From assembly GCA_020052375.1 (NCBI GenBank), contig JAGVPG010000024.1:1-64000 (forward strand): DNA of 64,000 nucleotides, written 5' to 3'. Position 1 is the first letter of the stretch, and every line of letters starts with the position of its first letter. The stretch comes from Actinomycetota bacterium (lineage in GTDB: Bacteria > Actinomycetota > JAHEXW01 > JAGVPG01). Shown one piece after another: positions 56,893-64,000 of this stretch. The position numbers and the translations under genes were made by a program. The notes beneath the pieces were generated by a model that saw nothing but the letters and a program-made list of their open reading frames with translations, was not told the DNA's origin and made no database searches.

Positions 56893-57870
56893 CTAAGGTC
56901 TGTAGCCGCCACAAAAATCGTATATGGGTCCTTCTTGTACATATGTCCCGCTATATGGCGCGTGGATCTGAAGCCCGCCGCCGACATAGATGCCGACATG
57001 CCCGCCGCTATGACTGTATACAAGATCCCCGGGTTGAAGTTCGTCCCAGCTCAGGTTCGGCGGGTAATCGCACATCCGGTCGAGCGATATACCCACCTGC
57101 GCGTAGCAGTACTGGACGAGTCCCGAACAATCGAAACCGTCAGGACTGGTCCCTCCATATACATACGGTACACCGATCATCGCGTATGCCCAATCGACCA
57201 CGCCGCCGTGAGTCGGTCCGGGGTTGCCGCGATATATAGACTGGATCGGCGCATCGTCTTCGTTGGCCGTTAAACGCGATATATCGTTCTCCAAGGTTGA
57301 AAGCATGTTCTGCTTATCTGCCAGCTGGTCTTCTATCTGGCCTTTTTCGTTCTCTACCTGGGATACGAGCTGCTGCTGTCGTTGTCTGTCCTGTTCCAAT
57401 CCTAGCTGCGTGGTCTCTATCTCAAGCTTGCTTCGTCTGGTGCGGCGGATCAGGTCGGCGTCCGCGTTGCCGACTCTTGACATCAGGTCGAACTGTTCCG
57501 TCAGGTCCGAGACGCTCTTACTGCCGAACAGGATCTCGAGGACATTCACATCCCCGTACTTATACATGCCGCGTACTCGCTCGTTCATTACCTGAGTGAC
57601 CTTATCCAGATCCTGCCGGCACGCTTCAAGGTCCTTCGTTTTTTGCGCGATCGCGCCTTCGGTGTCGTTCAAGTCGGAATAAACCGAGTCGTAGCGCGTG
57701 ATCGCGTCCTGAAGTTCGCTGTTGACGGAATTCATCTCCGTCTGGATCTGAGATTGTTCAGCTTGTTTGTCATCGATCGGATCGCCGTAAGCGGGCACCG
57801 CCGTTACAGCAAGTATCAGCGCAGTTATTAAGAAGACCGCTATCGCTTTAGCGTTTTTTAGCGTATTCAT
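56893..57870 (-). CDS. CwlO-like NlpC/P60 peptidoglycan hydrolase
   Basis: 325 residues. Signal peptide ending VPAYG (about residue 29). A long coiled coil (35-205) contains a CwlO-type hinge region VRGMYKYGDVNVLEILFGSKSV. The NlpC/P60 domain (about 225-325) carries FDCSGLVQY (catalytic Cys), GDLVYSHSGGHVGIYVGGG (His) and LQIHAPYSG. Cuts gamma-D-Glu linkages in wall stem peptides in related enzymes. It starts with a 1-bp overlap on the M23 gene upstream, a paralogue sharing the coiled-coil domain, so the two are coexpressed. Confidence 0.9.
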   Translation of the reverse strand: MNTLKNAKAIAVFLITALILAVTAVPAYGDPIDDKQAEQSQIQTEMNSVNSELQDAITRYDSVYSDLNDTEGAIAQKTKDLEACRQDLDKVTQVMNERVRGMYKYGDVNVLEILFGSKSVSDLTEQFDLMSRVGNADADLIRRTRRSKLEIETTQLGLEQDRQRQQQLVSQVENEKGQIEDQLADKQNMLSTLENDISRLTANEDDAPIQSIYRGNPGPTHGGVVDWAYAMIGVPYVYGGTSPDGFDCSGLVQYCYAQVGISLDRMCDYPPNLSWDELQPGDLVYSHSGGHVGIYVGGGLQIHAPYSGTYVQEGPIYDFCGGYRP

Positions 57871-58925
57871 CAGAAATAATACTGGTAGTCGCCAGCACCT
57901 ATTGCTTCGCCGCCGTCTATCAACTCAAAGTGCAGATGCCCGAACCCGGAACCGGTCATCGCGATCGGTTGCCCAGCTACGACATATTCGCCTGTTCCGC
58001 AATACGGGTCCGCGTGCGCGTAACATGTCTCAAACCCGTCGCCCGATACGACGGTCCAGCCGCCCCGGCCGAAACCGACCTCGGTTACTGTACCGCTATG
58101 AGCCGCGTATATGACGACTCCGTCGCCGCACATCGCGTCGTATGCGTCACCGCCCAGCCAGACGCCGTGTCCGGAGGGTCCGTGATCGCTCCATTCACCC
58201 GGCGCGTAGTCGCCCCAACCCCAACCGGGGATGGGCGATACGAGACGCGCACCCGATCGCCTGCCGCCACTACCTCTGTTTCTGACCGCGTCAGCCGCAC
58301 GCTGGGCCTCTTCCGCTTCCATATTTGAAACATCCTGGAGTATGCTGGCGAGGACGTTCGTCTTGTCGCCAAGCTTCGAGTCGATGTCTTCCTTGCGGGT
58401 TTCCAGGTCCGCCGTCATGCTCGCCTGTTCTTTATATTGTCCGTCCAACATCCTTGCCGTCTCCTCGACCTGCCTTTTGTCCGCTTGTACCTGTCTGACC
58501 ACTTCCGCGTCCCTATTGCCGACGCGCGTTAAGAGGTCGAGGCGTGTAACAAAGTCGTTGATGCTTTTGCTGCCGAAGATTATTTCCATCGAGTATACGT
58601 CGCCATGCTTGTAGATGCCTGTCGCTCTCTTATTCAGGATACGCAGGGATTTTCCGAGTTGCTCACCTACTTGATTAAGCTGATCCTGGTTTCCACTGAT
58701 CTTTGCGTTCAGCTCGTCAAGTCTGGCCGCCGCCTCATTGTACTGGTCGACGGCGTCGGCAAGCTCAAGGTTCAGTTGATTGATCTCATTCTGAACGTCT
58801 TGGGCTTCCGATCTCCTTGAATTTGAATCCGCAATCGCGGTTTGTGGTAAGAACAGCGTAGTCGCTAGAAGTATGACACCGAAAATCGCAAAGAACTTCC
58901 GGTTGTATTTCTTATCGATCCTGAT
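57870..58925 (-). CDS. CwlO-like M23 (LytM) peptidase-domain protein, apparent ATC start
   Basis: 351 residues if started at ATC 58923-58925. An internal ATG (58589) would remove the signal peptide and half of the coiled coil. Upstream of it the frame encodes KKYNRKFFAIFGVILL...FLPQTAIA (a good signal peptide) and the coiled coil matching its paralogue (YKHGDVYSMEIIFGSKS). No ATG, GTG or TTG occurs between the preceding TAA and the signal peptide. ATC lies 5 nt after AGGTGG. The C-terminal M23 domain has DHGPSGHGVWLGGD, CYAHAD and GHLHFEL. The first zinc motif is atypical, so it may be a regulator or weak endopeptidase. Confidence 0.75.
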   Translation of the reverse strand: MRIDKKYNRKFFAIFGVILLATTLFLPQTAIADSNSRRSEAQDVQNEINQLNLELADAVDQYNEAAARLDELNAKISGNQDQLNQVGEQLGKSLRILNKRATGIYKHGDVYSMEIIFGSKSINDFVTRLDLLTRVGNRDAEVVRQVQADKRQVEETARMLDGQYKEQASMTADLETRKEDIDSKLGDKTNVLASILQDVSNMEAEEAQRAADAVRNRGSGGRRSGARLVSPIPGWGWGDYAPGEWSDHGPSGHGVWLGGDAYDAMCGDGVVIYAAHSGTVTEVGFGRGGWTVVSGDGFETCYAHADPYCGTGEYVVAGQPIAMTGSGFGHLHFELIDGGEAIGAGDYQYYF

Positions 58926-59017
58926 TTAAACCACCTCAAAGACTGTATCCGGTTCGATTTCAAGTCTTTTCAAATACAATAGGTTAACACATATAAGCCG
59001 TTTTCGCAAGGCGAGGG

Positions 59018-60037
59018 CTAGTCATGCCAGTAACGACGCAGGGCATTGACTATCGCCTGAGCTGCTTGGTCGGTAAATATCTCGTCCTCAGCAACCTTCG
59101 CGTCGGACTTGTTTGATATGTACGCCGGACGGACAACGACCGCCGGTATCCTTGTCGCTCTTAAGACCGTCCAGTTCTTTCCCTCGATCCCGTTGTCGAA
59201 CAGCGGCAGCCCGCCGCACAACTGGCTCTGGACCATCTCCGCTATCTGTTTCGAACGCGACGAGAAATATTCGCCGTTGTCGAAGTAGTAGCATGTCGAA
59301 CCCCGCCGGGCTTCTTCCTCGGATGAGTTAAACTCGATCGACACGACTATGTCGGCCTCATATTTGTTGGCCTCGTCCGCCAGCGCGTCTTTGGACTCTA
59401 CATCCGTTAAGATACGGATATTCGCCCCTTCCCGCACCATGATCGACTTCAAACGCTCGGCGATCCGGTTTGCCCCGGGACCTTCGGCAACCACGAAGAC
59501 GCGCCTTTCGAAGAGCTCGCTTTCGTCATACGTGTGACCGTTCCTTTCCCAGACGCCGGTTATCCCGCCCGAGCTGACGCGTTTCTTCAGATTATCCATA
59601 GCCACTATGGTGGAGTCGCCGACTATGCCGTCGACAGGCATGCCGGTGTTCTTTTGAAAATCACGGACCGCTTTATCCGACAGGCTGCCGAACACACCAT
59701 TCACTCTTCCCGCATTGAAACCGAGGTTGTTCAATGTCGCCTGGACCTCGCGGACATCGTCTCCCCTGAACGGAGGTTCCCGGAAGTATAGTTGCCTGTC
59801 GCCTAAGCGGTAGGTAGCTTCGACGATCTCGTGCCATGTGTCGGGCCCGACAACACCATCGATATCCAGGCCCCGCTTTGACTGGAACAAACGGACCGCC
59901 TTCTCGGTCTCCGGACCGAAAACCCCGTCTACACCCGTTTTTCCTATGTCGAATCCAAGCCGGAGCAGCTTGGTCTGCACATCGACGACCATCCGCCCCT
60001 TCTGCCCGCTCTTAACCAGTATCATTTCAGACTTCAT
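59018..60037 (-). CDS. cwlM: CwlM-like catalytically dead amidase (MurA regulator candidate)
   Basis: 339 residues without signal peptide. Two peptidoglycan-binding-type domains (about 8-70 and 85-150), with GDDVREVQATLNNLGF matching mycobacterial CwlM in memory. An amidase_3 fold follows (about 180-338). The zinc ligands are replaced: VVAEGPGANR where PGHGG is expected, SIEFNSSE for SIHxN, VVRPAYISN for the final Glu. In mycobacteria CwlM is a cytoplasmic regulator of MurA. The absence of an export signal and of active-site residues fits that role. The start at 60037 is close to AAGG; ATG 60025 is an alternative. Confidence 0.82.
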   Translation of the reverse strand: MKSEMILVKSGQKGRMVVDVQTKLLRLGFDIGKTGVDGVFGPETEKAVRLFQSKRGLDIDGVVGPDTWHEIVEATYRLGDRQLYFREPPFRGDDVREVQATLNNLGFNAGRVNGVFGSLSDKAVRDFQKNTGMPVDGIVGDSTIVAMDNLKKRVSSGGITGVWERNGHTYDESELFERRVFVVAEGPGANRIAERLKSIMVREGANIRILTDVESKDALADEANKYEADIVVSIEFNSSEEEARRGSTCYYFDNGEYFSSRSKQIAEMVQSQLCGGLPLFDNGIEGKNWTVLRATRIPAVVVRPAYISNKSDAKVAEDEIFTDQAAQAIVNALRRYWHD

Positions 60038-60040
60038 CCT

Positions 60041-60787
60041 TCAGCTCTTCAGGTCTATATTGGTCGGCATCTCTAGTCCATATTCTAGCAGGAGTCTCTC
60101 GTCGGTTAAAATCTCGCGGGCCGGACCGTCCGCGACGATCTTCGACTTATAGAGAATGACTACGTGATCGGCCACTTCCGCGGCGAAGTTCATGTCGTGC
60201 GTGGATATGACTTTCGTCTGTCTAAGGTCGTCCATCAAAAGGCTTATCAGATGACGCCTGGCGCGCGGATCCAGATTCGCGGTCGGCTCGTCGAACACCA
60301 GGATCGCCGGATCCATTGCCAGGACTGTGGCTATACATATGAGTTTCTTTTCGCCGAAGCTCAGATGGTGTGAAAGGCGGCCTTCCAGAGCATCCATACC
60401 GACCAAGCCGAGTGACTGATGGACGCGGGCATGCACTTCCTCTTCGCGCATCCCCATATTGATCGGACCGAAGGCCACGTCCTCAAAGACGGTCGGCATG
60501 AACAGCTGGTCGTCCGGGTCTTGAAAGACGACACCGACCAGCCGCCTGATCTCTTTCAGGTTCTTCTTGTTCATGACCTCCGCCTTGATCGTTATCTTTC
60601 CTTCCGTCTCGATCAGGCCGTTAAGCGAAAGAAGCAGCGTCGACTTGCCGGCTCCGTTCGGCCCCACGATCACAAGGCATTCGCCATCGGCCACCTTCAA
60701 GTCCAGCCCCTTCAGGGCGACAGTCTTGTCGGGATAGGTGAAGCTGAGAGCCTCTATGTCGATAGCCGGCGGTTTAGGACTTACCAT
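60041..60787 (-). CDS. nikO: Nickel/cobalt ECF transporter ATPase
   Basis: 248 residues. Walker A VGPNGAGKST, Q-loop VFQDPDDQLFMPTVFEDVAFGP (CbiO type), signature LSFGEKK, Walker B AILVFDEPTANLD and the H-loop STHDMNF. Drives nickel (or cobalt) uptake with the T and S components encoded directly upstream. The start overlaps the CbiQ end. Nickel is favoured over cobalt because NikR and CooC neighbour it. Confidence 0.92.
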   Translation of the reverse strand: MVSPKPPAIDIEALSFTYPDKTVALKGLDLKVADGECLVIVGPNGAGKSTLLLSLNGLIETEGKITIKAEVMNKKNLKEIRRLVGVVFQDPDDQLFMPTVFEDVAFGPINMGMREEEVHARVHQSLGLVGMDALEGRLSHHLSFGEKKLICIATVLAMDPAILVFDEPTANLDPRARRHLISLLMDDLRQTKVISTHDMNFAAEVADHVVILYKSKIVADGPAREILTDERLLLEYGLEMPTNIDLKS

Positions 60788-61497
60788 CTCACCACCATGA
60801 TCCTTATCAGAAGCAAGGCGGTCACCATGTAACCAAGAAAGACCGCATCATACACCGTCAGCACAAAATGCGTACGTCCCAGCACCTGTCCGTCAAAACC
60901 GCGGGACACCATCGCCATATAGATGCGCTCGCCTCGCTCATATGTGTTTATAAATAACGAGCCAAGCATATTGCCGACGGCCGACATCTGTTTCAAGCCC
61001 AACCGGCCATAGCTCCGCGACACTCTGGCCCGTTCCATCTTCATGACTCTGTCTATCAACGTAAAGACATAACGGTACATGAAAGAAAGGATGTCTATTA
61101 TAATATGCGGGACCTTAAGCGCTTCAAGTGCGGAAAGCAATACGTTAAACGGAGTCGTCGACGAAAGCGTCACGATGGCCAGCACGGACAACCAGGATTT
61201 GACCATCATGTTTATAAACACTATGGGCGGTTTGAAGAACAGGTTGAACAAACCCACCATGAGCGAGAACGGGATGATCACAAGAGACCGCTTAAACACA
61301 AAAGACAAGGGTAGGTCGCTTAAAAAAACGATGGCCATGATCAGACAAAAATAGGCAAAGAAAGCATAGAACGAAGTAGCCGGGGTGATGACTACAGTCA
61401 GCACAAAGGCGAAGAGGCTTATGACCTTTATCCGTGGATCAAGCCGGTGTATCGGGCTGCCTAAGGACGCGAACCGGTCCAGATAATTATGATGCAC
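60781..61497 (-). CDS. nikQ: ECF transporter T component (CbiQ/NikQ)
   Basis: 238 residues with five or six membrane helices: LDPRIKVISLFAFVLTV early, and the ATPase-coupling motif RARVSRSYGRLG near 155, as in CbiQ. Overlaps its neighbours at both ends (10 and 7 bp), so the operon is translationally coupled. Confidence 0.9.
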   Translation of the reverse strand: MHHNYLDRFASLGSPIHRLDPRIKVISLFAFVLTVVITPATSFYAFFAYFCLIMAIVFLSDLPLSFVFKRSLVIIPFSLMVGLFNLFFKPPIVFINMMVKSWLSVLAIVTLSSTTPFNVLLSALEALKVPHIIIDILSFMYRYVFTLIDRVMKMERARVSRSYGRLGLKQMSAVGNMLGSLFINTYERGERIYMAMVSRGFDGQVLGRTHFVLTVYDAVFLGYMVTALLLIRIMVVRW

Positions 61498-62425
61498 TTC
61501 TTCGTTTCCTTTTGAACATTATCGATCTTCCCGCCGTAAACGCCAGTGCGAATACGAGGACCGCGCCGATCGCTCCGGCTATGATCGTTGATAACGATGC
61601 GTTAGCTACTCCCGGTAAAGCATAGTCCGCCATAGCCGTTTTAAGGACAATCGACGCTTTGCCCGCAAAACTGTGGACTTCGGCTGCTTTTTCAAGACCA
61701 TCAGGAAAAGAAGAGGCAAAAGGCGATAAAAGAATGAGCATCACGATGATCGCGACTACTACAGGCAACGCGCGTTTTTCGTATTTTGTCTGCTCCGATA
61801 CACCATAAACAAGGTCCCGTCTTACCTTGAGGATGAAGCTCACGATCGCGGTCGTTATGATCGCCTCACCTAAACCGATGAAAACATGGACGGTGGCCAT
61901 TGCGGGAACAACGACTTTCGTCGGGGAAGTCCCCGAAAAGGCAAGCTCCAATGCCGTGAAAACGGCTGCCAGCACAACGGATATCCATGACGCTACAAAG
62001 ACTCCGAACAGCAGACCCTTGTCAGAGTCAAAATGAGACCTGACATAAGAAAAGATATAGTATCCGGCGACCGTGCCGATGATCCCCATGTTGAATATAT
62101 TTGCGCCCAACGCCATGATGCCTCCGTCTTGGAAGAACAAGGCTTGGATAATAAACACCGATGTCATGACAAGGGTCGCCGCCCATGGCCCCAGAAGGAC
62201 CGCGGCAAGCACCGCGCCGACAAGGTGCCCCGATGTGCCTCCTAGAACAGGAAAGTTCAGCATCTGCGCTGCGAATACAAATGCCGCTACGACTCCCATT
62301 ACCGGCACTTGTTTGTCCTCGAACTTCTCGGACGTCTTTTTTACGGCGTATGCTATGACTCCTGCCGACGCGACATCCATGGTCGCCCATGTCTTCGCGT
62401 CCAGGAACCCGTCGGGCAGATGCAC
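61487..62425 (-). CDS. nikMN: Nickel/cobalt ECF substrate component, NikMN fusion
   Basis: 312 residues starting at GTG 62425: MHLPDGFLDAKTW carries the N-terminal His used for metal binding in CbiM. About seven membrane helices (FPVLGGTSGHLVGAVLA, GDGGIMALGANIFNMG-like). A C-terminal PDGLE module (ASSFPDGLEKAAEVHSF) makes it a NikM-NikN fusion. GTG shares a base with the TAG of the His-rich gene. Confidence 0.88.
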   Translation of the reverse strand: MHLPDGFLDAKTWATMDVASAGVIAYAVKKTSEKFEDKQVPVMGVVAAFVFAAQMLNFPVLGGTSGHLVGAVLAAVLLGPWAATLVMTSVFIIQALFFQDGGIMALGANIFNMGIIGTVAGYYIFSYVRSHFDSDKGLLFGVFVASWISVVLAAVFTALELAFSGTSPTKVVVPAMATVHVFIGLGEAIITTAIVSFILKVRRDLVYGVSEQTKYEKRALPVVVAIIVMLILLSPFASSFPDGLEKAAEVHSFAGKASIVLKTAMADYALPGVANASLSTIIAGAIGAVLVFALAFTAGRSIMFKRKRRSAS

Positions 62426-62784
62426 TAATGGTGTCCTTCGTCGTGTTTGTGGATATGCGACTCTTCATCGCCGTGCGCGTGCGGATGCTCATGTTCATGT
62501 CCGTGCTCATGCGGGTGTTTGTGTTCGGCCTCGAATGGTGTGATGGTGATCTCGGAACCGCCCGCGTCTTCGTCTTTCAGGTCATCCGCGGTCTTTGACA
62601 GCTTCGCCGAGATGTTTGCCAGGCCGTCGATGACCTCGGACAGCGACTGTTCAAGGTCGTCCATGTGAGCGGCATTCGCCAGCTCGCTCCACGCAAGAAG
62701 GTTGTTCTTCTCCACCTCAAGATGATTGACGACATTGTCCAGACCGATCTTTACCGGCACTATCCCCAGGTTGTTTTGACACAT
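62425..62784 (-). CDS. Small protein with His-rich C-terminal tail
   Basis: 119 residues. The first 75 residues are helical (NVVNHLEVEKNNLLAWSELANAAH, LSEVIDGLANISAKLSKT). The last 40 are very rich in His (HKHPHEHGHEHEHPHAHG, HIHKHDEGHH). Likely a nickel-binding buffer or chaperone for the ECF transporter (inference from composition and position). SD AAGGAGG before ATG. I do not recognise the family. Confidence 0.75.
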   Translation of the reverse strand: MCQNNLGIVPVKIGLDNVVNHLEVEKNNLLAWSELANAAHMDDLEQSLSEVIDGLANISAKLSKTADDLKDEDAGGSEITITPFEAEHKHPHEHGHEHEHPHAHGDEESHIHKHDEGHH

Positions 62785-62804
62785 GTTATTACCTCCTTGT
62801 AAAA

Positions 62805-62849
62805 TCTAATCTCTAATTTCTAATATCCAATTACTAATCTCTAATCTCT
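62805..62849. repeat. Imperfect TCTAAT-type tandem repeat
   Basis: Between nikR and the His-rich gene: TCTAATCTCTAATTTCTAAT followed by further CTAAT units and ending in CTCTAATCTCTAG, imperfect 7-8 bp periods. It reaches the nikR stop. No function assigned. Confidence 0.55.
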
Positions 62850-63267
62850 AGACGATCCCCTTCCCGGACGTGCTCATCGTGAGCCGCCCGTGTTTTACAC
62901 CTTTTGTTCCGATTATATGGTCCGCCATCTTCTTTACGTCTTTCGCAGGACCCTTCACTACCAGGACTTCCAGGCAGTTGTGAGCGTCCAGGTGAACATG
63001 AAGAGTGGATATGACCGAGTCATGCAACTGGTGCTGAAGATCCGTTAGTTTGTCCGATAGATCCTTGACTTCGTGGTTATACACAAGGGTTATCGTGCCC
63101 ACTGTCACATTTTCGTCGGATTCCCATTCGCTTTCGACCAACTCGTTCCTGATAAGGTCACGTACAGCTTCACTGCGATTCGCGTATCCTTTTCCGCTGA
63201 TAAGCTTGTCGAACTTGCTTAAGAGCTCGTCGTCCATAGCTAGTCCGAACCTGACAGTCTTTCCCAA
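62848..63267 (-). CDS. nikR: Nickel-responsive repressor NikR
   Basis: 139 residues from TTG 63267, which follows GGAGGT; the frame itself opens 12 bases earlier. A ribbon-helix-helix N-terminus ([20 protein letters not shown]) is followed by [13 protein letters not shown]. The C-terminal ACT-like domain has nickel ligands in VYNHEVKD (His), [10 protein letters not shown] (His, His, Cys). Expected to repress its operon when nickel is plentiful. A 28-bp palindrome lies 22 bp upstream. Confidence 0.93.
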   Translation of the reverse strand: MGKTVRFGLAMDDELLSKFDKLISGKGYANRSEAVRDLIRNELVESEWESDENVTVGTITLVYNHEVKDLSDKLTDLQHQLHDSVISTLHVHLDAHNCLEVLVVKGPAKDVKKMADHIIGTKGVKHGRLTMSTSGKGIV

Positions 63268-63288
63268 AGAGACCTCCAAAAATAAAAA

Positions 63289-63316
63289 GTGCTACGAATT
63301 ACATAAATCGTAGCAC
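63289..63316. promoter_or_regulatory. Putative NikR operator
   Basis: Perfect inverted repeat GTGCTACGA-N10-TCGTAGCAC between the CooC gene and nikR. It resembles NikR operators of other bacteria, such as GTGTTAC-type palindromes, and is the right size for a NikR tetramer. Confidence 0.72.
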
Positions 63317-63341
63317 GTCTATGTTTCTATAGTCAAGGCCT

Positions 63342-63393
63342 ACCCCCACCTTTTATTCCTCCCCCTTGAAGGGGGAGGATTTAGGAGGGGGTG
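63342..63393. repeat. Palindromic element CCTCCCCC/GGGGGAGG (copy 3), overlapping the CooC 3' end
   Basis: ACCCCCACC ... GGAGGGGGTGG with inner CCTCCCCC-TTGAA-GGGGGAGG. It contains the CooC stop codon and its last codons. Confidence 0.7.
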
Positions 63394-64000
63394 GCTTCGA
63401 GGTTTTGCTTGATCTGTTTTATTTCTTGGATGCTGGCAGGCGAAGCGGCATCGTACACAGAAGTGCCGCTTATGTCCGCGTCTCGTAGACCTTCGTCATA
63501 ACCGATAAAGCCGATCATCCGTTCTTCGGGCAGCGATTCCAGGATCGTCTTTCTATCTTCCTTGTCTCTTATTTTGTTCGCCACAAAAAGGACTTTCTTG
63601 ACCCCTATATCGCTCGCCAGGCCGTCGATCTTGTGAGCCAGAGCCAGACTCCTCTGCCCCGGCTCGACGACTACTATCAATGCGTCCATAGAGGCGGTCG
63701 TACCGCGCCCCAGGTGTTCTAGGCCGGCCTCCATATCAAGGATGACCGTCTCTTTCCGATCGACGATCAGATGTCGCATAAGATTCTTGAGCAGCGTGTT
63801 TTCCGGGCAAGCGCATCCTTCACCGCCCACCAGAAATGTACCGACGACTAAAAGCCGTACTCCTTTATGCTCGGCCCAGTACTTCTCCGGAATGTCATGC
63901 ACGGTAGGGTTTATCTTGAAAAAGGCGGCCGGTATGCCGGGCTGTGTCTCGGTGCGCTCGCTGATAAGATCCTTCATCTCGGCAATGGGGGTGATCGATT
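63381..64000 (-). CDS. cooC: CooC-like CODH nickel-insertion ATPase (5' truncated by window)
   Basis: At least 205 residues; the frame runs off the window, and the P-loop is outside it. PIAEMKDLISERTETQPG, FFKINPTVHDIPEKYW, GEGCACPENTLLKNLMRHL (CXC metal motif) and ILDMEAGLEHLGRGTT are the CooC hallmarks. CooC delivers nickel to carbon monoxide dehydrogenase using ATP. The last residues EATPS and stop are encoded by a palindromic repeat. CODH genes are expected outside the window. Confidence 0.85.
   Translation of the reverse strand, partial: SITPIAEMKDLISERTETQPGIPAAFFKINPTVHDIPEKYWAEHKGVRLLVVGTFLVGGEGCACPENTLLKNLMRHLIVDRKETVILDMEAGLEHLGRGTTASMDALIVVVEPGQRSLALAHKIDGLASDIGVKKVLFVANKIRDKEDRKTILESLPEERMIGFIGYDEGLRDADISGTSVYDAASPASIQEIKQIKQNLEATPS

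Overview
The window looks like a chromosome segment of an anaerobic, uncultured, deep-branching actinobacterium. The evidence is a dnaK-grpE-dnaJ-hspR-clpC heat-shock operon with a HAIR-like operator, a cytoplasmic CwlM-type catalytically dead amidase, tandem CwlO-like wall hydrolases, an NfnAB/SudAB-type ferredoxin-NADP oxidoreductase pair, and a nickel cluster (CooC, NikR, NikMNQO) of the kind that serves carbon monoxide dehydrogenase. The lineage is inference. Genes are dense and mostly ATGA-coupled, and several convergent neighbours overlap at their 3' ends. No tRNA, rRNA, CRISPR array or transposase gene was seen.

Layout. (1) 131-7079, minus strand: one sulfur amino-acid operon metY-metX-metW-radical SAM-cbs-metB. 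It is preceded by a consensus promoter, a 35-codon leader peptide rich in Cys and Met codons, and a terminator hairpin, which together form an apparent ribosome-mediated attenuator. (2) 7081-7831: a gene-free stretch with repeats and a MITE-like element. (3) 7832-13668, minus: a copper operon (BlaI repressor, M56 sensor peptidase with a Cys-rich tail, SafE-cupredoxin fusion, cupredoxin, CopZ, CopA) with two BlaI-type operators. (4) 13765-17870: tandem-YdjY lipoprotein, YchF, GGDEF-EAL protein. (5) 18044-24741, plus: five start/stop-overlapping genes forming an exosortase locus (regulator, one substrate with an IPTL-like C-terminal sorting tail, exosortase, processive GT2 carrying an Asn-Gly repeat insertion, GT-C membrane protein). 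(6) 24713-31837: surface polysaccharide genes, three glycosyltransferases and four enzymes matching the UDP-ManNAc(3NAc)A pathway. (7) 31834-35166: DUF4349 lipoprotein and NfnAB.

(8) 35478-45312: an AT-rich defence island bracketed by a perfect 26-bp inverted repeat. It holds an MqsR-like toxin with an MqsA-Panacea antitoxin, an ORF6N protein, a McrB with three reader-like domains plus a McrC-like nuclease, an HNH endonuclease, and the stump of a further restriction gene. (9) 45399-48431: a split 2-hydroxyacyl-CoA-dehydratase/double-cubane-type system. (10) 48456-54971: the heat-shock operon. (11) 54984-60037: a glycosyltransferase, a small winged-helix protein, CwlO-like NlpC/P60 and M23 paralogues (the M23 gene apparently starting at ATC), and CwlM. 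(12) 60041-64000: nickel uptake and CooC (partial).

Several palindromic repeat families (GCCGACCT/AGGTCGGC, CCTCCCCC/GGGGGAGG, CGTTGCGAG, GCTAGTAGCTTGTAGC) are scattered between genes. In two places they supply the 3' end and stop codon of a gene.
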